Counted from the first letter of the stretch, positions 8,904 to 16,993 are shown. The stretch is 18,020 bases of DNA from CANJQH01 sp031368515 (GCA_031368515.1 JANMNW010000445.1:1-18020); one strand, 5' to 3'. The notes: generated from the sequence alone by a model not told the origin. Numbers and translations are program-made.

Positions 8904-9051
8904 GTAACGCCTCTCGCGCCGCATCGTTCAAGTTTTGATGCGGCACGGCGATAGCTTATTCTGGGATTGCGGCGGCTTTATCTCACCCAGGCGCCAATCT
9001 CTCTCAGTGCTCTTGACGGGCGGGTGTGGACCATGACACCCTTCCTGACAG
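8904..9051. other. Divergent intergenic region
   Basis: About 148 bases separate the minus-strand secreted-protein gene from the plus-strand STAND gene, so promoters in both directions are expected. No -35/-10 pair with convincing spacing was found. A TTGACG at 9013-9018 has no matching -10. An in-frame TGA at 9046-9048 shows the STAND gene cannot start further upstream. Confidence 0.4.
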
Positions 9052-11748
9052 ATGGCTTGCACGGTGATGTCGATACCAACGGAATCCAGCGGCCCTTTTG
9101 TTCAAAGCGTGGAGGCGGCGCTCGAGCACTTTGCGGAGCCCGAATGGCTCGGCACGCATTCGCCGCTGGCTGAACCGTTCATGCTGGGGTCTGCATTGAA
9201 TGCGGATGCCAGTACCGCTGCGCCGGCGGGGCGCGGCCGTGCACTGCAAAAACTGATGCGAAGCACGCTGCACGGAATGCCCGAAAGCCTGCAGGAGCTG
9301 AAACGGCTGTTGCAGATCACTTATGTTTCGCCCAGCTTGACGCGCACCCGGCGTGGCTACGCAGTGGAGATGGGCATGTCGGCGGCCACCTATTTCCGCA
9401 GGCGCAAGGAAGCGGTGGAGCAGTATGCCTCGGCGTTGGTGGGGCAATTTCGCCCGGGGTTGCGCATGGAAGCGCCACGCGGGCATCCGCTGGTTGGGCG
9501 GCAGGATGAACTGGCTGCAACTTGGGAGCACTTGCGCGCCAGCCAGGTGGTCGCGATCACAGGCGTCAGCGGACAAGGCAAGACCACGCTTGGCGCAGCA
9601 TTGGCCAAACGCTGGGAACAGCAGTCTAGCGAGCATCGCTCAGCAGAACGCCGCCTGGGCGAGCAGGCGCGTGAGGTATTCTGGTACACGTTGCGGCCCG
9701 GTGTAAATGATGAGCTGGGCAGCCTGTTATTTGGCCTGGGTCTTTTTCTGTCCCGGCGCGGCCCTTCCGGCCTGTGGCTGCAACTGCTCGCCAAGCCCGG
9801 GCACATCGAGCCCGATCTTGCGCTGAGCCTGCTGCGTGACGATCTGGCCGCGCAAGCGTCGCCGCCGCTGTTGTGCTTCGATGAGATCGATTTGCTGCGC
9901 CCAGCCGACAATGATGAGGCCGGGCGCATCCGGCTGCGCTCGTTTATTGATGCGTTGCTGGCCGAGGCGCGCCAACGCGCGCCCGTGCTTTTGTTGGGCC
10001 AGCAGGTGTTGTTCAACCCCGACCGGCATTTGGTCTTGTCCGGCCTGACACCGGATGAAGCGGACGAAATCCTGATCGAACATGGTGTGGCGTTATCCAC
10101 GGAAGAGCGCGTTCTGCTGCATGCCGCCACACTGGGCAACCCGCTGCTGGTGCGACTATTCGCCAATCTTCATCAAAGCGGCGATAGTGCATCTGTTGTG
10201 CTGGATCGCATGCCGGCGACACCCACGCTGGATGTTTTGCTGGATCGTATTGGCCGCCGCATGACCGACGCCGAACGCACGGTCTTTCAGCTTTTGGCTG
10301 TGCACAGCCGTCCCGCCTCCGAGTCGGCCATGGCCGCTGCATTCGACGCCGCCGGGATGGCTGCGGCGTTGAATGCGTTGATTGAGCGGGGGCTGGTCTT
10401 GCGCGATGCTGCGGGCGGGGTGCAACTGCCGGCTGCCCTGCGCGATGCGGCCTATGGCGCGCTGAAATCAGAGGCGCGCAGCCGGTTGCATCTGCGCGCG
10501 GCTGAGATATGTTCCGCCCGTGCGGCCTACACCGATGCGGCGCAGCATTGGGTGAAGGCGGGTCAGCCGGCGCTGGCGGTCTGGACGTGGTACACCCATC
10601 GCGAGCTGGAAGTTCAGCAAGGGCAGTCCGAGGCTGCGCTGGCCATGTTTCGCGCAGTCTCGCCTGAAGGGCTAAGCAATGCCGACGACCGCCGCGTGCT
10701 GGCGTTGTTGCGCGCCGAGCTGCTTCGCGCTCGCGGGGACAGCCAGGGCGCTCTGGACGATATGAGTGCGGCAGACTGGAGCAGCACTTCGGCGTTGAGC
10801 GTTCGCGGGCAATACTTGCGCGGCGATCTGTTGGACGATCTGGATCGCATTGACGATGCGCTTGCGGCGTTTCGGGCCGGGCTGGCCGCCAACGATGCTG
10901 TGGCCGGCCAGGCTGCGCGTCTGCATCAGCGCATGGGCGCGCTGCAGGCGAGGCGCTTTGCGGACTTGGGCGCGGCGCGCGCGCATGCGGCCATCGCGCG
11001 GACGCAAGTGGAGTTCCTCAGCGGCGACATCGAGGACGAGGCAGGCAACTACGCCCAGGCGCGCGCGCATTTTGACGAGGCGTTGCGGATTGCCACGGCG
11101 TCCGATCAGAGGCTCAACATGGCGGTGGCGCACTCGTTTCTTGCTCATGTGGCTGCGCGCACCAGCGATTTGGACAGCGCGCAACCGCACTTTGAACAGG
11201 CTCGCGCGCTGTACGTCGCACTCGGCGAGCATGCGCGCGCGCAGCAGGAACGCTGTCGGCTGGCATGGGCGCTGATCGCCGCTGGCCGCAATGCCGAGGC
11301 TGTGCTGGAACTGCGCCAAGCGCAGGCGTATTTCGAGCGGACCCAACAGGGCTACTGGATCGCCATGTGCGCGGCCAACATGGCTGAGGCGTGCGTGAAT
11401 CTGGATGAGCTATCTGAAGCCGAAGCGCAGGCGCGCCGGGCGCTGGAACAAGAGGAGGCTCGCGTCACGCCCTATGCCCAGTGCACGCTGGGCGCTGTCC
11501 GCCGCAAGCAGGGCGCGTTCGAGCGCGCGGCGGAGATCTTGCGCGAGGCGATTGCAACAGCGCGGCAGCTTGGCGACCGCTATGCCGAGGCGCCGGCCTT
11601 GCGTGAGTTGGCCCTGGCCTTGCGCGAGGGCGGGCACGCCGCGCCGGCGGCTGACGCGTTTGCCGCTGCGACCCAACTGTATGACGACCTGGGCATGGCG
11701 CAGGAGCTGGCCCGCACGCGCGCGTTGCGTATGGGTCCAGTTGCATGA
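9052..11748 (+). CDS. STAND-type signalling NTPase with C-terminal TPR repeats
   Basis: 898 residues. N-terminal segment (about 1-140) with a helical, HTH-like stretch (YAVEMGMSAATYFRRRKEAVEQY); then a P-loop NTPase domain, with Walker A GVSGQGKTT at 171-179 and Walker B LLCFDEIDLL (Asp277, Glu278); a winged-helix/sensor region (LVLSGLTPDEADEIL); and from about residue 490 to the end repeated TPR-like helix pairs (EAALAMFRAV, DDALAAFRAG, YAQARAHFDEAL, AQPHFEQARALYVALGEHARA, AERAAEILREAIATARQLGD). Proteins of this build switch by ATP/ADP exchange, with the TPRs sensing a ligand or partner. Its output (transcription or otherwise) is not evident, as no clear LuxR-type HTH ends the protein. ATG 9052 and ATG 9067 are both possible and neither has a clear Shine-Dalgarno; a TGA at 9046 bounds it. 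The gene ends 158 bases before fae, so a regulatory link is possible but unproved. Confidence 0.8.
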   Translation: MACTVMSIPTESSGPFVQSVEAALEHFAEPEWLGTHSPLAEPFMLGSALNADASTAAPAGRGRALQKLMRSTLHGMPESLQELKRLLQITYVSPSLTRTRRGYAVEMGMSAATYFRRRKEAVEQYASALVGQFRPGLRMEAPRGHPLVGRQDELAATWEHLRASQVVAITGVSGQGKTTLGAALAKRWEQQSSEHRSAERRLGEQAREVFWYTLRPGVNDELGSLLFGLGLFLSRRGPSGLWLQLLAKPGHIEPDLALSLLRDDLAAQASPPLLCFDEIDLLRPADNDEAGRIRLRSFIDALLAEARQRAPVLLLGQQVLFNPDRHLVLSGLTPDEADEILIEHGVALSTEERVLLHAATLGNPLLVRLFANLHQSGDSASVVLDRMPATPTLDVLLDRIGRRMTDAERTVFQLLAVHSRPASESAMAAAFDAAGMAAALNALIERGLVLRDAAGGVQLPAALRDAAYGALKSEARSRLHLRAAEICSARAAYTDAAQHWVKAGQPALAVWTWYTHRELEVQQGQSEAALAMFRAVSPEGLSNADDRRVLALLRAELLRARGDSQGALDDMSAADWSSTSALSVRGQYLRGDLLDDLDRIDDALAAFRAGLAANDAVAGQAARLHQRMGALQARRFADLGAARAHAAIARTQVEFLSGDIEDEAGNYAQARAHFDEALRIATASDQRLNMAVAHSFLAHVAARTSDLDSAQPHFEQARALYVALGEHARAQQERCRLAWALIAAGRNAEAVLELRQAQAYFERTQQGYWIAMCAANMAEACVNLDELSEAEAQARRALEQEEARVTPYAQCTLGAVRRKQGAFERAAEILREAIATARQLGDRYAEAPALRELALALREGGHAAPAADAFAAATQLYDDLGMAQELARTRALRMGPVA

Positions 11749-11753
11749 CCCAG

Positions 11754-11795
11754 TTGCGCAATCCGACGCACGCTCATAAAATGCGCAGGCGCATT
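11754..11795 (+). promoter_or_regulatory. Candidate fae promoter with overlapping inverted repeat
   Basis: TTGCGC (11754-11759), a 17-base spacer and TAAAAT (11777-11782) resemble a sigma-70-type promoter with a weak -35 (3 of 6) and a good -10 (5 of 6). A perfect palindrome AATGCGCAGGCGCATT (11780-11795) overlaps the -10 and the expected start site, an operator-like arrangement. A second short hairpin, CGCCCG-CGAA-CGGGCG (about 11811-11826), lies in the would-be leader. Confidence 0.35.
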
Positions 11796-11906
11796 CAGCC
11801 GCGATGTTGACGCCCGCGAACGGGCGCCGGCGGCAACGTGCACGAACAAGGCATCTTGCGGCCTTTTCAACCAAAGGACCGCTGAGCAAAACACTGGAGG
11901 ACATAC

Positions 11907-12419
11907 ATGAGCAAAAATCTGTTGGTCGGCGAGTCTCTCGTTGGAGAGGGTAATGAGATTGCGCATATCGATCTCATCATTGGCCCGAAGGACGGCCCGG
12001 TGGGCGCGGCATTCGCCAATTCGTTTGTGGATCAGAAGGAAGGCCACACTGCGCTGCTCGCGGTTGTGACGCCCAACCTTCCCTGCAAACCCGACACCGT
12101 GATCATCAACAAAGTCACGATGAAGGGCGCTAAGCAGGCGGTGCAGATGTTTGGCCCGGCCCAGGCGGCCATCGCCCGCGCGGTGATGGATTCGGTGCGC
12201 GATGGCGTGATCCCGCAGTCGCAGGCCAATGACCTGTGCCTGATCGTCGGCATCTTCATCCACTGGCAGGCGGCTGATGACAAGAAGATCTACGACTACA
12301 ACTATGCCGCGACCAAGGAAGCGATCGAACGCGCGATGAAGGGCCAGCCCAATGTCGCAGACGTTCTGAGCAAGTATCAGGCCGCGCGCCATCCATTTGC
12401 GTCTGGCGCCGAAGGCTAG
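11907..12419 (+). CDS. fae: Formaldehyde-activating enzyme (Fae)
   Basis: 170 residues, the normal length. It catalyses condensation of formaldehyde with tetrahydromethanopterin to methylene-H4MPT in the cytoplasm. Family landmarks are unmistakable: LVGEGNEIAHIDLIIGP with the catalytic-type His at 20, LLAVVTPNLPCKPDTVIINK, AVQMFGPAQAAIARAV, VGIFIHWQAADDKKIYDYNY and the C-terminal HPFAS. This is the full methylotroph-like form and not a Fae-Hps fusion. GGAGG at 11896-11900, six bases before ATG, is the best ribosome binding site in the window, fitting the high expression usual for Fae. It is the first gene of the C1 cluster and is separated from the rest by a large hairpin. Confidence 0.96.
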   Translation: MSKNLLVGESLVGEGNEIAHIDLIIGPKDGPVGAAFANSFVDQKEGHTALLAVVTPNLPCKPDTVIINKVTMKGAKQAVQMFGPAQAAIARAVMDSVRDGVIPQSQANDLCLIVGIFIHWQAADDKKIYDYNYAATKEAIERAMKGQPNVADVLSKYQAARHPFASGAEG

Positions 12420-12423
12420 CATT

Positions 12424-12458
12424 CGGTTAGCGGTGAGCGGTGCGCGGTATGCGGTAAG
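12424..12458 (+). repeat. Tandem heptamer repeat CGGTNNG x5
   Basis: Five uninterrupted 7-base units: CGGTTAG, CGGTGAG, CGGTGCG, CGGTATG, CGGTAAG. CGGT and the final G are invariant; positions 5-6 vary in every unit. It starts 4 bases after the fae stop and forms the left arm of the adjacent hairpin. Confidence 0.85.
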
Positions 12459-12494
12459 CAAAACACTGCTTACCGCATACCGCGCACTTCTCAC
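12433..12494. repeat. Long hairpin between fae and the rest of the C1 operon
   Basis: A perfect 21-bp inverted repeat (12440-12460 with 12467-12487) has the six-base loop AAACAC. After a 2+2 internal mismatch the stem extends by another 5 bp (12433-12437 with 12490-12494). No U tract follows, so it is not a classical terminator. It could partially terminate, attenuate, or protect the 3' end of fae mRNA, giving more Fae than downstream products. It may also be an interspersed element. Confidence 0.8.
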
Positions 12495-12510
12495 GTTCTC
12501 CCGAACCCTG

Positions 12511-13269
12511 ATGCCCCGGCGACTGGAAGGACGCACCGCAGTCATCACCGGCGGCAGCAGCGGCATCGGCCGGGCGATAGCGCTCGCATTTGCTGAAGCG
12601 GGCGCTGATGTGGCCGTGTCGTGCCGCGCATCGGTCGAGCGCGCGCAAACCGTGGCCGAACAGGCGCGCGCCGCGGGCGTGCGCGCGGCCGTGTTGCAAA
12701 CCGACCTGAGCCGCACTTCCGCGTGCGAGCAGCTCGTGCGCGATGCGCATGCCTTTCTTGGACGCATCGACATTTGGGTCAACAACGCCGGCGCCGATGT
12801 GTTGACCACCGAAGCCGCCGGCTGGTCCTGGGAGCGCAAGCTGGATCTGTTGCTGGCTGTCGATTTGAAAGGCAGCATGGCGTGCTGCTATGCCGTGGCT
12901 GACAAGATGCGCGCGCAGGAAAGCGGCGGCGGCATCATCAACATGAGCTGGGACCATGTCACCCATGGCATGGCCGGCGAAACCCCGGAACTGTTTTCAG
13001 CCGTGAAGGGCGGCGTGCTTTCTTACAGCAAAAGCCTGGCCCGCTCGCTCGCGCCGCGCATTCGCGTCAATGTTTTGGCGCCGGGCTGGATCGAAACCAG
13101 TTTTGGTGAAAACGTCGACCGCGAGTTCTATGCGCAGATTCAGCGCGATACGCCGTTGGGCCGCTGGGGCCGTCCCGAGGATGTGGCGGCGGCGGCGGTC
13201 TATCTCGCCGCGCCTGAAAGCGCGTTTGTTACCGGCCAGGTGCTGAACGTCAATGGAGGCGTTGTTTAA
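12511..13269 (+). CDS. SDR-family protein with altered catalytic tetrad, in H4MPT cluster
   Basis: 252 residues, standard for classical short-chain dehydrogenase/reductases. The cofactor motif TGGSSGIG, then NNAG and the PGW(I)ET region (VLAPGWIETSFGE) are all present, and the protein ends with the usual TGQVLNVNGG. The usual Asn-Ser-Tyr-Lys tetrad reads Asp118 (VDLKGS), Ser146 (NMSWD), Phe162 and Lys166 (FSAVKGG): the proton-donating Tyr and the Asn are both replaced. The Ser-to-Phe spacing is a few residues longer than usual. ATG 12511 is chosen over 12397, which would overlap fae and read through the hairpin. Its stop is three bases before the next gene. By context it may act on a pterin (dihydromethanopterin reduction is conceivable), but the missing Tyr makes an ordinary reductase mechanism doubtful. 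Confidence 0.8.
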   Translation: MPRRLEGRTAVITGGSSGIGRAIALAFAEAGADVAVSCRASVERAQTVAEQARAAGVRAAVLQTDLSRTSACEQLVRDAHAFLGRIDIWVNNAGADVLTTEAAGWSWERKLDLLLAVDLKGSMACCYAVADKMRAQESGGGIINMSWDHVTHGMAGETPELFSAVKGGVLSYSKSLARSLAPRIRVNVLAPGWIETSFGENVDREFYAQIQRDTPLGRWGRPEDVAAAAVYLAAPESAFVTGQVLNVNGGVV

Positions 13270-13272
13270 CAT

Positions 13273-13632
13273 ATGTCTGAAAAACCCAAACCCTATTCTC
13301 CCGAAGAAATTCAAGCCAAGCTGATTGAGCTTAACTTGACCGATTGGTATATGGAAGACGGCTGGTTGCGCCGCAAGTTCAACACCGATGGCTGGCAGGC
13401 CACATTGATGGCGGTCAACACCATTGGTTATCTGTGCGAAGCAGCCTGGCACCATGCCGATTTGTCCGTCACATGGGGCAAGCTGTGGGTGAAATTGAAT
13501 TCGCACGATGCCGGCGGCATCACCGACAAGGACTTCGAACTGGCGCGAAAGATAGAGGACACTGTGCTGTGGCGCCCGTCCGGCGGCGCGCTGACTGGCA
13601 CCCCCAACAAGTTCGTGTTCTCGAAGAAGTAG
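13273..13632 (+). CDS. Pterin-4a-carbinolamine dehydratase-like protein
   Basis: 119 residues, about the usual PCD/DcoH length. The family signature is present: His60-His61 in CEAAWHHADLSVTW and His78 in SHDAGGITDKDFELA. The spacing is the same as in the three active-site histidines of characterised PCDs. Known PCDs dehydrate 4a-hydroxytetrahydropterins to the quinonoid dihydropterin; here the substrate is probably a methanopterin derivative, by context. PCD-like genes also occur with H4MPT genes in methylotrophs. A start ATG lies 4 bases after the SDR stop, and its stop directly abuts the next ATG, so it is translated within the operon. The family call is fairly sure; the substrate is inference. 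Confidence 0.82.
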   Translation: MSEKPKPYSPEEIQAKLIELNLTDWYMEDGWLRRKFNTDGWQATLMAVNTIGYLCEAAWHHADLSVTWGKLWVKLNSHDAGGITDKDFELARKIEDTVLWRPSGGALTGTPNKFVFSKK

Positions 13633-15021
13633 ATGCCCGAAAAGATCCTCTTCGTCACGGGCAAGCTTGCCGCGTCAGCACTGCGCGCCACGCTCGCAAG
13701 CGCGGCGCTGCCGTTTGAGCACGAAGTCGCCGTGATGACGATCAGCGTAGCCGCGCTGATGACGCCGGAATGGATCGCCCGCTTTCTTGAAATTCCACCC
13801 GGCGTCACGCGCATCATGATCCCGGGCGCGTGTGAAGGCGATGTGCGCCTGCTCGAGGACAAGTTTGGATTGCCGGCGGAGAAAGGCCCGGTCGATCTCA
13901 AGCAGTTGCCGCGCCACTTTGGCAGTGCGGCGGTTCAAGCCGCCTATGGTGGGCACGACATCAAGATCTTCGCCGAAATCAACAACGCGCCCACGCTCAG
14001 CGCCGAGGCGATTTACAACCGCGCGGCCTATTTTCGCGACAGCGGCGCGGATGTGATCGATCTGGGCATGTCCCTCGACCGGCAGTGGCTGACTGAAGGC
14101 CCGCCCGTGATCGCCGAGCTCAAAGCGCGCGGGTTTAAGCTGAGCATCGACACGCTCCACCCGGACGAGATCCGCATGGGCGATGCCGCCGGCGTGGACT
14201 ACGTGCTGAGCCTGAACAGCAGCAACCTGCGTCTCGCCGCCGAGCTGCGCGCCACGCCGATCCTGATCCCCGATTCGCCGGCCGAGCTTGACACGCTCGA
14301 CGCCACGCTGGCTGAACTCGAACGCATACGCAAGCCGTATGTGCTCGATCCGATTCTGAGCCCGATCAATTTTGGCTTTGCCGACAGCCTGGCGCGCTAT
14401 CACGCGGTTCGGCGCAAATACCCCGCCGCCGAAATGATGATGGGCATTGGCAATCTGACCGAGCTGACCGAGGCCGACAGCACCGGCATGACCGCGCTAA
14501 TGATTGGATTTTGCCAGGAACTCGGCATTCGCAACGTGCTGACCACTGAAGTCATCGCATGGGCGCGCGGCGTTGTGCGCGAAACCGCCATCGCGCGCGA
14601 GCTGATGTATTTCGCCCAGCAACAGGGCGGCATTCCAAAGCATATCGACAGCCGCCTGCTGACGGTCAAGGACGCCGAGCTCACGCCCTACAGCGAGGCC
14701 GAGTTGCGCGAATTGCAGGCGCAGGTGACCGACCCAAACTTTCGCATCTATGCCGACAGCGCCTGGATATATGCGTTCAACTCGGATGTTTTTGTCAAAG
14801 GCAGCGACGCGCAGGATGTTTTTGACCAGCTTGGCGTCGCAGAGGCCACCCATGCGTTCTATCTGGGCAAAGAGCTGATGAAGGCTCAGATTGCGCTGGC
14901 ACTTGGCAAGAACTATAGGCAGGAAGCGCCGTTAAACTGGGGCTATTTGACAGCGCAGGAACGGCGGCATGAGCACGTCAAGCTTTCCGCGCGCAGACGA
15001 AAAACCAAAGCAAGACAATGA
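13633..15021 (+). CDS. DUF6513 / dihydropteroate synthase-like protein, likely H4MPT biosynthesis
   Basis: 462 residues. An N-terminal domain (about 1-110, MPEKILFVTGKLAASALRAT) is of the DUF6513 type found with H4MPT genes. It is followed by a TIM-barrel resembling dihydropteroate synthase: EINNAPTLSAE near residue 115-125 in place of the usual NVTPDSFSDGG, VIDLGMSLDR with Asp143, SIDT with Asp173, and MMMGIGNLTE. A C-terminal region (about 340-462) ends in a basic tail. In archaeal-type methanopterin synthesis a DHPS-like reaction joins the pterin pyrophosphate to the ribofuranosyl-aminobenzene unit, and this protein is the natural candidate for it here. The start abuts the previous stop; the end overlaps mtdB by ATGA (15018-15021), suggesting translational coupling. 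Confidence 0.85.
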   Translation: MPEKILFVTGKLAASALRATLASAALPFEHEVAVMTISVAALMTPEWIARFLEIPPGVTRIMIPGACEGDVRLLEDKFGLPAEKGPVDLKQLPRHFGSAAVQAAYGGHDIKIFAEINNAPTLSAEAIYNRAAYFRDSGADVIDLGMSLDRQWLTEGPPVIAELKARGFKLSIDTLHPDEIRMGDAAGVDYVLSLNSSNLRLAAELRATPILIPDSPAELDTLDATLAELERIRKPYVLDPILSPINFGFADSLARYHAVRRKYPAAEMMMGIGNLTELTEADSTGMTALMIGFCQELGIRNVLTTEVIAWARGVVRETAIARELMYFAQQQGGIPKHIDSRLLTVKDAELTPYSEAELRELQAQVTDPNFRIYADSAWIYAFNSDVFVKGSDAQDVFDQLGVAEATHAFYLGKELMKAQIALALGKNYRQEAPLNWGYLTAQERRHEHVKLSARRRKTKARQ

Positions 15022-15899
15022 AAAAAATACTTCTTCAACTCGATACAGACAAACACGCCAGCGCATTCGACCGCTTTGTGGCATATGACGCGGGCGTGGA
15101 TGAAGTGCTGAGCTATAGCGGCGTGGCGGCTGGCGACGTGGCCAACCTGGTGCAGGGCGCGATGTTTACGCGCGGGCCGGAAGATTTGCGCAACACCGCG
15201 GTATGGATCGGCGGATCGGATGTGGCAATGGGCGAGCAGATTCTGGCCGAGACGCGCAAGTGCTTCTTTGGGCCATTTCAAGTGTCGGTCATGATCGATT
15301 CCAACGGCTGCAACACCACCGCGGCCGCGGCAGTGGCGGCGCTCAAAAAGCGGCCGAACCTCAAGAGCGGCAAGGCGGTGGTGATCGGCCTTGGCGGTGT
15401 TGGACAGCGCGCGGCGCTGCTGCTGGCGCACGCGGGCTATGAGGTTATCGCTTCGACCGTGCCGATCGCCATTTTGGGCGACCGTTACACGCCGGGGCGC
15501 GGCATGCGAGGTGTGGTCAACCTGCGCAATCTGAACATGCCAAATCTGAAGGTTGTTGAAGCGACTGAATGGCCGATATTGGAGCAGGCGCTCGACGGCG
15601 CGGCTGTGGCACTGGCCGCCGCCCCCGCTGGAATCCAAGTGCTGCGGCAGTCGTTTTGGGCGGGCCATACAACGCTCAAAGTGCTGGTCGATTTCAATCT
15701 GGCCGAGCCAGTGGGCATCGAAGGCGTCAAACCGTCTGACAAATTTAAAGAGCGCGAAGGCAAGCTGACGTATGGACCGATCGCCATCGGCAACCCCAAG
15801 ATGAAGGTGCACAAAGCCTGCATCGGCCGGATGTTCGAGGCGAATACGCAGGTGTTTGACACCGAGAGCATCTATCAGGTGGCTGAGGAAACGGTGTAG
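15018..15899 (+). CDS. mtdB: NAD(P)-dependent methylene-tetrahydromethanopterin dehydrogenase
   Basis: 293 residues, the normal MtdA/MtdB length. It oxidises methylene-H4MPT, the product of Fae, to methenyl-H4MPT, reducing NAD(P)+. Landmarks: MKKILLQLDTD start, YDAGVDEVLSYSGV, MFTRGPEDLRNTAVWIGGSD, FFGPFQVSVMIDSNGCNTTAAA from residue 83 (pterin-side segment), the dinucleotide-binding GLGGVGQR at 124-131, VDFNLAEPVGIEGV, and KMKVHKACIGRMFE. MtdB (NAD or NADP, H4MPT only) and MtdA (NADP, also H4F) cannot be told apart by motif alone. The H4MPT neighbours favour MtdB. Its start overlaps the DHPS-like gene by 4 bases and its TAG overlaps the next GTG by one. Confidence 0.93.
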   Translation: MKKILLQLDTDKHASAFDRFVAYDAGVDEVLSYSGVAAGDVANLVQGAMFTRGPEDLRNTAVWIGGSDVAMGEQILAETRKCFFGPFQVSVMIDSNGCNTTAAAAVAALKKRPNLKSGKAVVIGLGGVGQRAALLLAHAGYEVIASTVPIAILGDRYTPGRGMRGVVNLRNLNMPNLKVVEATEWPILEQALDGAAVALAAAPAGIQVLRQSFWAGHTTLKVLVDFNLAEPVGIEGVKPSDKFKEREGKLTYGPIAIGNPKMKVHKACIGRMFEANTQVFDTESIYQVAEETV

Positions 15900-16993
15900 T
15901 GCGCGTCATTGGCATCGATCCCGGCACGGTCTCGTTCGACATCTGCGGCCTGGATGGCGACGGTGTATTTGTCGACGGCGTGTTTCCGTCGGCCGATCTC
16001 GGCGCCGATCCCTCGGCGCTGATCGATGCGGTGCGGCGCTGTTTGCCGTTGGATTTGGTTGTTGGCCCGTCAGGCTATGGGTTGCCGTGGGTGCGCGGGG
16101 AAGACGTGGGCGAGCGTGAGCTCTCGCAGATGCTGCTGGTGCGCGCGGATGAACGAACGACAAGTGTGGGTATCGGCGGCATGCGCGGGCTGATTCGCGC
16201 GCTGATCAGCGCCGGTGCGCCGCTGGTGTTTGCGCCCGGTGTGATTCAGTTGCCCAGCGTGCCGGCCTATCGCAAAGCAAACCGCATCGACATGGGCACA
16301 GCCGACAAAGTATGCAGCGTGGCGCAGGCGATTGCCGAGCAGGCGCTGCGTTTCAATATCGAATTCAACCAAACATCGTTTATCTTGCTCGAATTAGGCG
16401 GCGCGTTTTCGGCGGCGCTGGCGGTGGCGGGTGGGGCGATTGTCGACGGCGCGGGCGGCTCGTCCGGGCCGCTGGGCTTTCGCGCGTGCGGCGCGATGGA
16501 CGGCGAGGCGGCCTATTTGATTGGCGCGATGCTCTCCAAAGACACGATCTTTAGCGGCGGCGCGCGCGACATCGCCGGAGAAGCGGGCCGGAGCGTTCCT
16601 TTTGAGCACTGGCAGGATGATGCGCGACTGCGGCCGGCATGGCTTGCCTGGATTGAAAGCTTTGTCAAAGCCGCACTGGCGATGACTGTGGCGGCGCCGC
16701 AACCGCGTGAGATCGTGCTGTCCGGGCGCATGAGCCTGTTGCCAGAAGTGGTGACGGCGTTGTCTCAAAGGCTGGGCGGAATCGCGCCGGTGCGCGCGCT
16801 GAGCGGGTTGCGTGGCGCAGATGGCGCGCCGCTGCGTTCCAAGTCAGCGGCGCAAGGCGCGGCGCTGATTGCCAATGGCCTGTTTGGCGGGCGCTATGCG
16901 GCGCTGGTGGAGGCCATGCAATTGCGCGGCGCATCCGGCACGGCGCTTGATCATTTGCGTTTGCGCGGGGCCGATGGCATTCGGCTGGAATGA
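15899..16993 (+). CDS. DUF1464-family ASKHA-fold protein in H4MPT operon
   Basis: 364 residues from GTG 15899, overlapping the mtdB stop by one base (TAGTG). The N-terminal IGIDPGT (residues 4-10) is a phosphate-1-type loop of the actin/Hsp70/sugar-kinase fold, followed by FDICGLDGDGVFVDGVFP. A second glycine-rich loop, ELGGAFSAALAVAGGAIVDG, starts at residue 165, and LSGRMSLLPEV late in the chain looks like the adenosine-side segment. This resembles archaeal DUF1464 proteins, sometimes labelled predicted butyrate kinases without biochemical proof. Its place between mtdB and an ATP-grasp ligase argues for a role in methanopterin or methanofuran cofactor synthesis. An alternative is a distant relative of the hydantoinase-like proteins tied to H4MPT pathways. 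Family call moderate, function unknown. Confidence 0.72.
   Translation: MRVIGIDPGTVSFDICGLDGDGVFVDGVFPSADLGADPSALIDAVRRCLPLDLVVGPSGYGLPWVRGEDVGERELSQMLLVRADERTTSVGIGGMRGLIRALISAGAPLVFAPGVIQLPSVPAYRKANRIDMGTADKVCSVAQAIAEQALRFNIEFNQTSFILLELGGAFSAALAVAGGAIVDGAGGSSGPLGFRACGAMDGEAAYLIGAMLSKDTIFSGGARDIAGEAGRSVPFEHWQDDARLRPAWLAWIESFVKAALAMTVAAPQPREIVLSGRMSLLPEVVTALSQRLGGIAPVRALSGLRGADGAPLRSKSAAQGAALIANGLFGGRYAALVEAMQLRGASGTALDHLRLRGADGIRLE

Noticed and set aside
9013..9041. Sigma-70 promoter for the STAND gene from TTGACG at 9013
   Set aside because: No -10-like hexamer at acceptable spacing.
10614..10892. Minus-strand small frame within the TPR region
   Set aside because: A shadow of the TPR coding sequence with Ser/Ala/Arg-rich composition and no ribosome binding site.
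12397..12510. Upstream in-frame start for the SDR
   Set aside because: It would overlap the end of fae and translate the heptamer repeat and hairpin; the family N-terminus begins at 12511.
11580..12878. 432-codon open frame on the minus strand across the STAND end, fae and the SDR start
   Set aside because: It is antisense to three well-supported genes, has no recognisable domain, and arises from GC-rich codon bias.
14943..15812. 289-codon minus-strand frame opposite mtdB, and similar antisense frames at 226-1182, 13675-14403 and 17206-18000
   Set aside because: All lie opposite strongly recognised genes and have skewed composition (rich in Arg, His and Ala) with no motifs.
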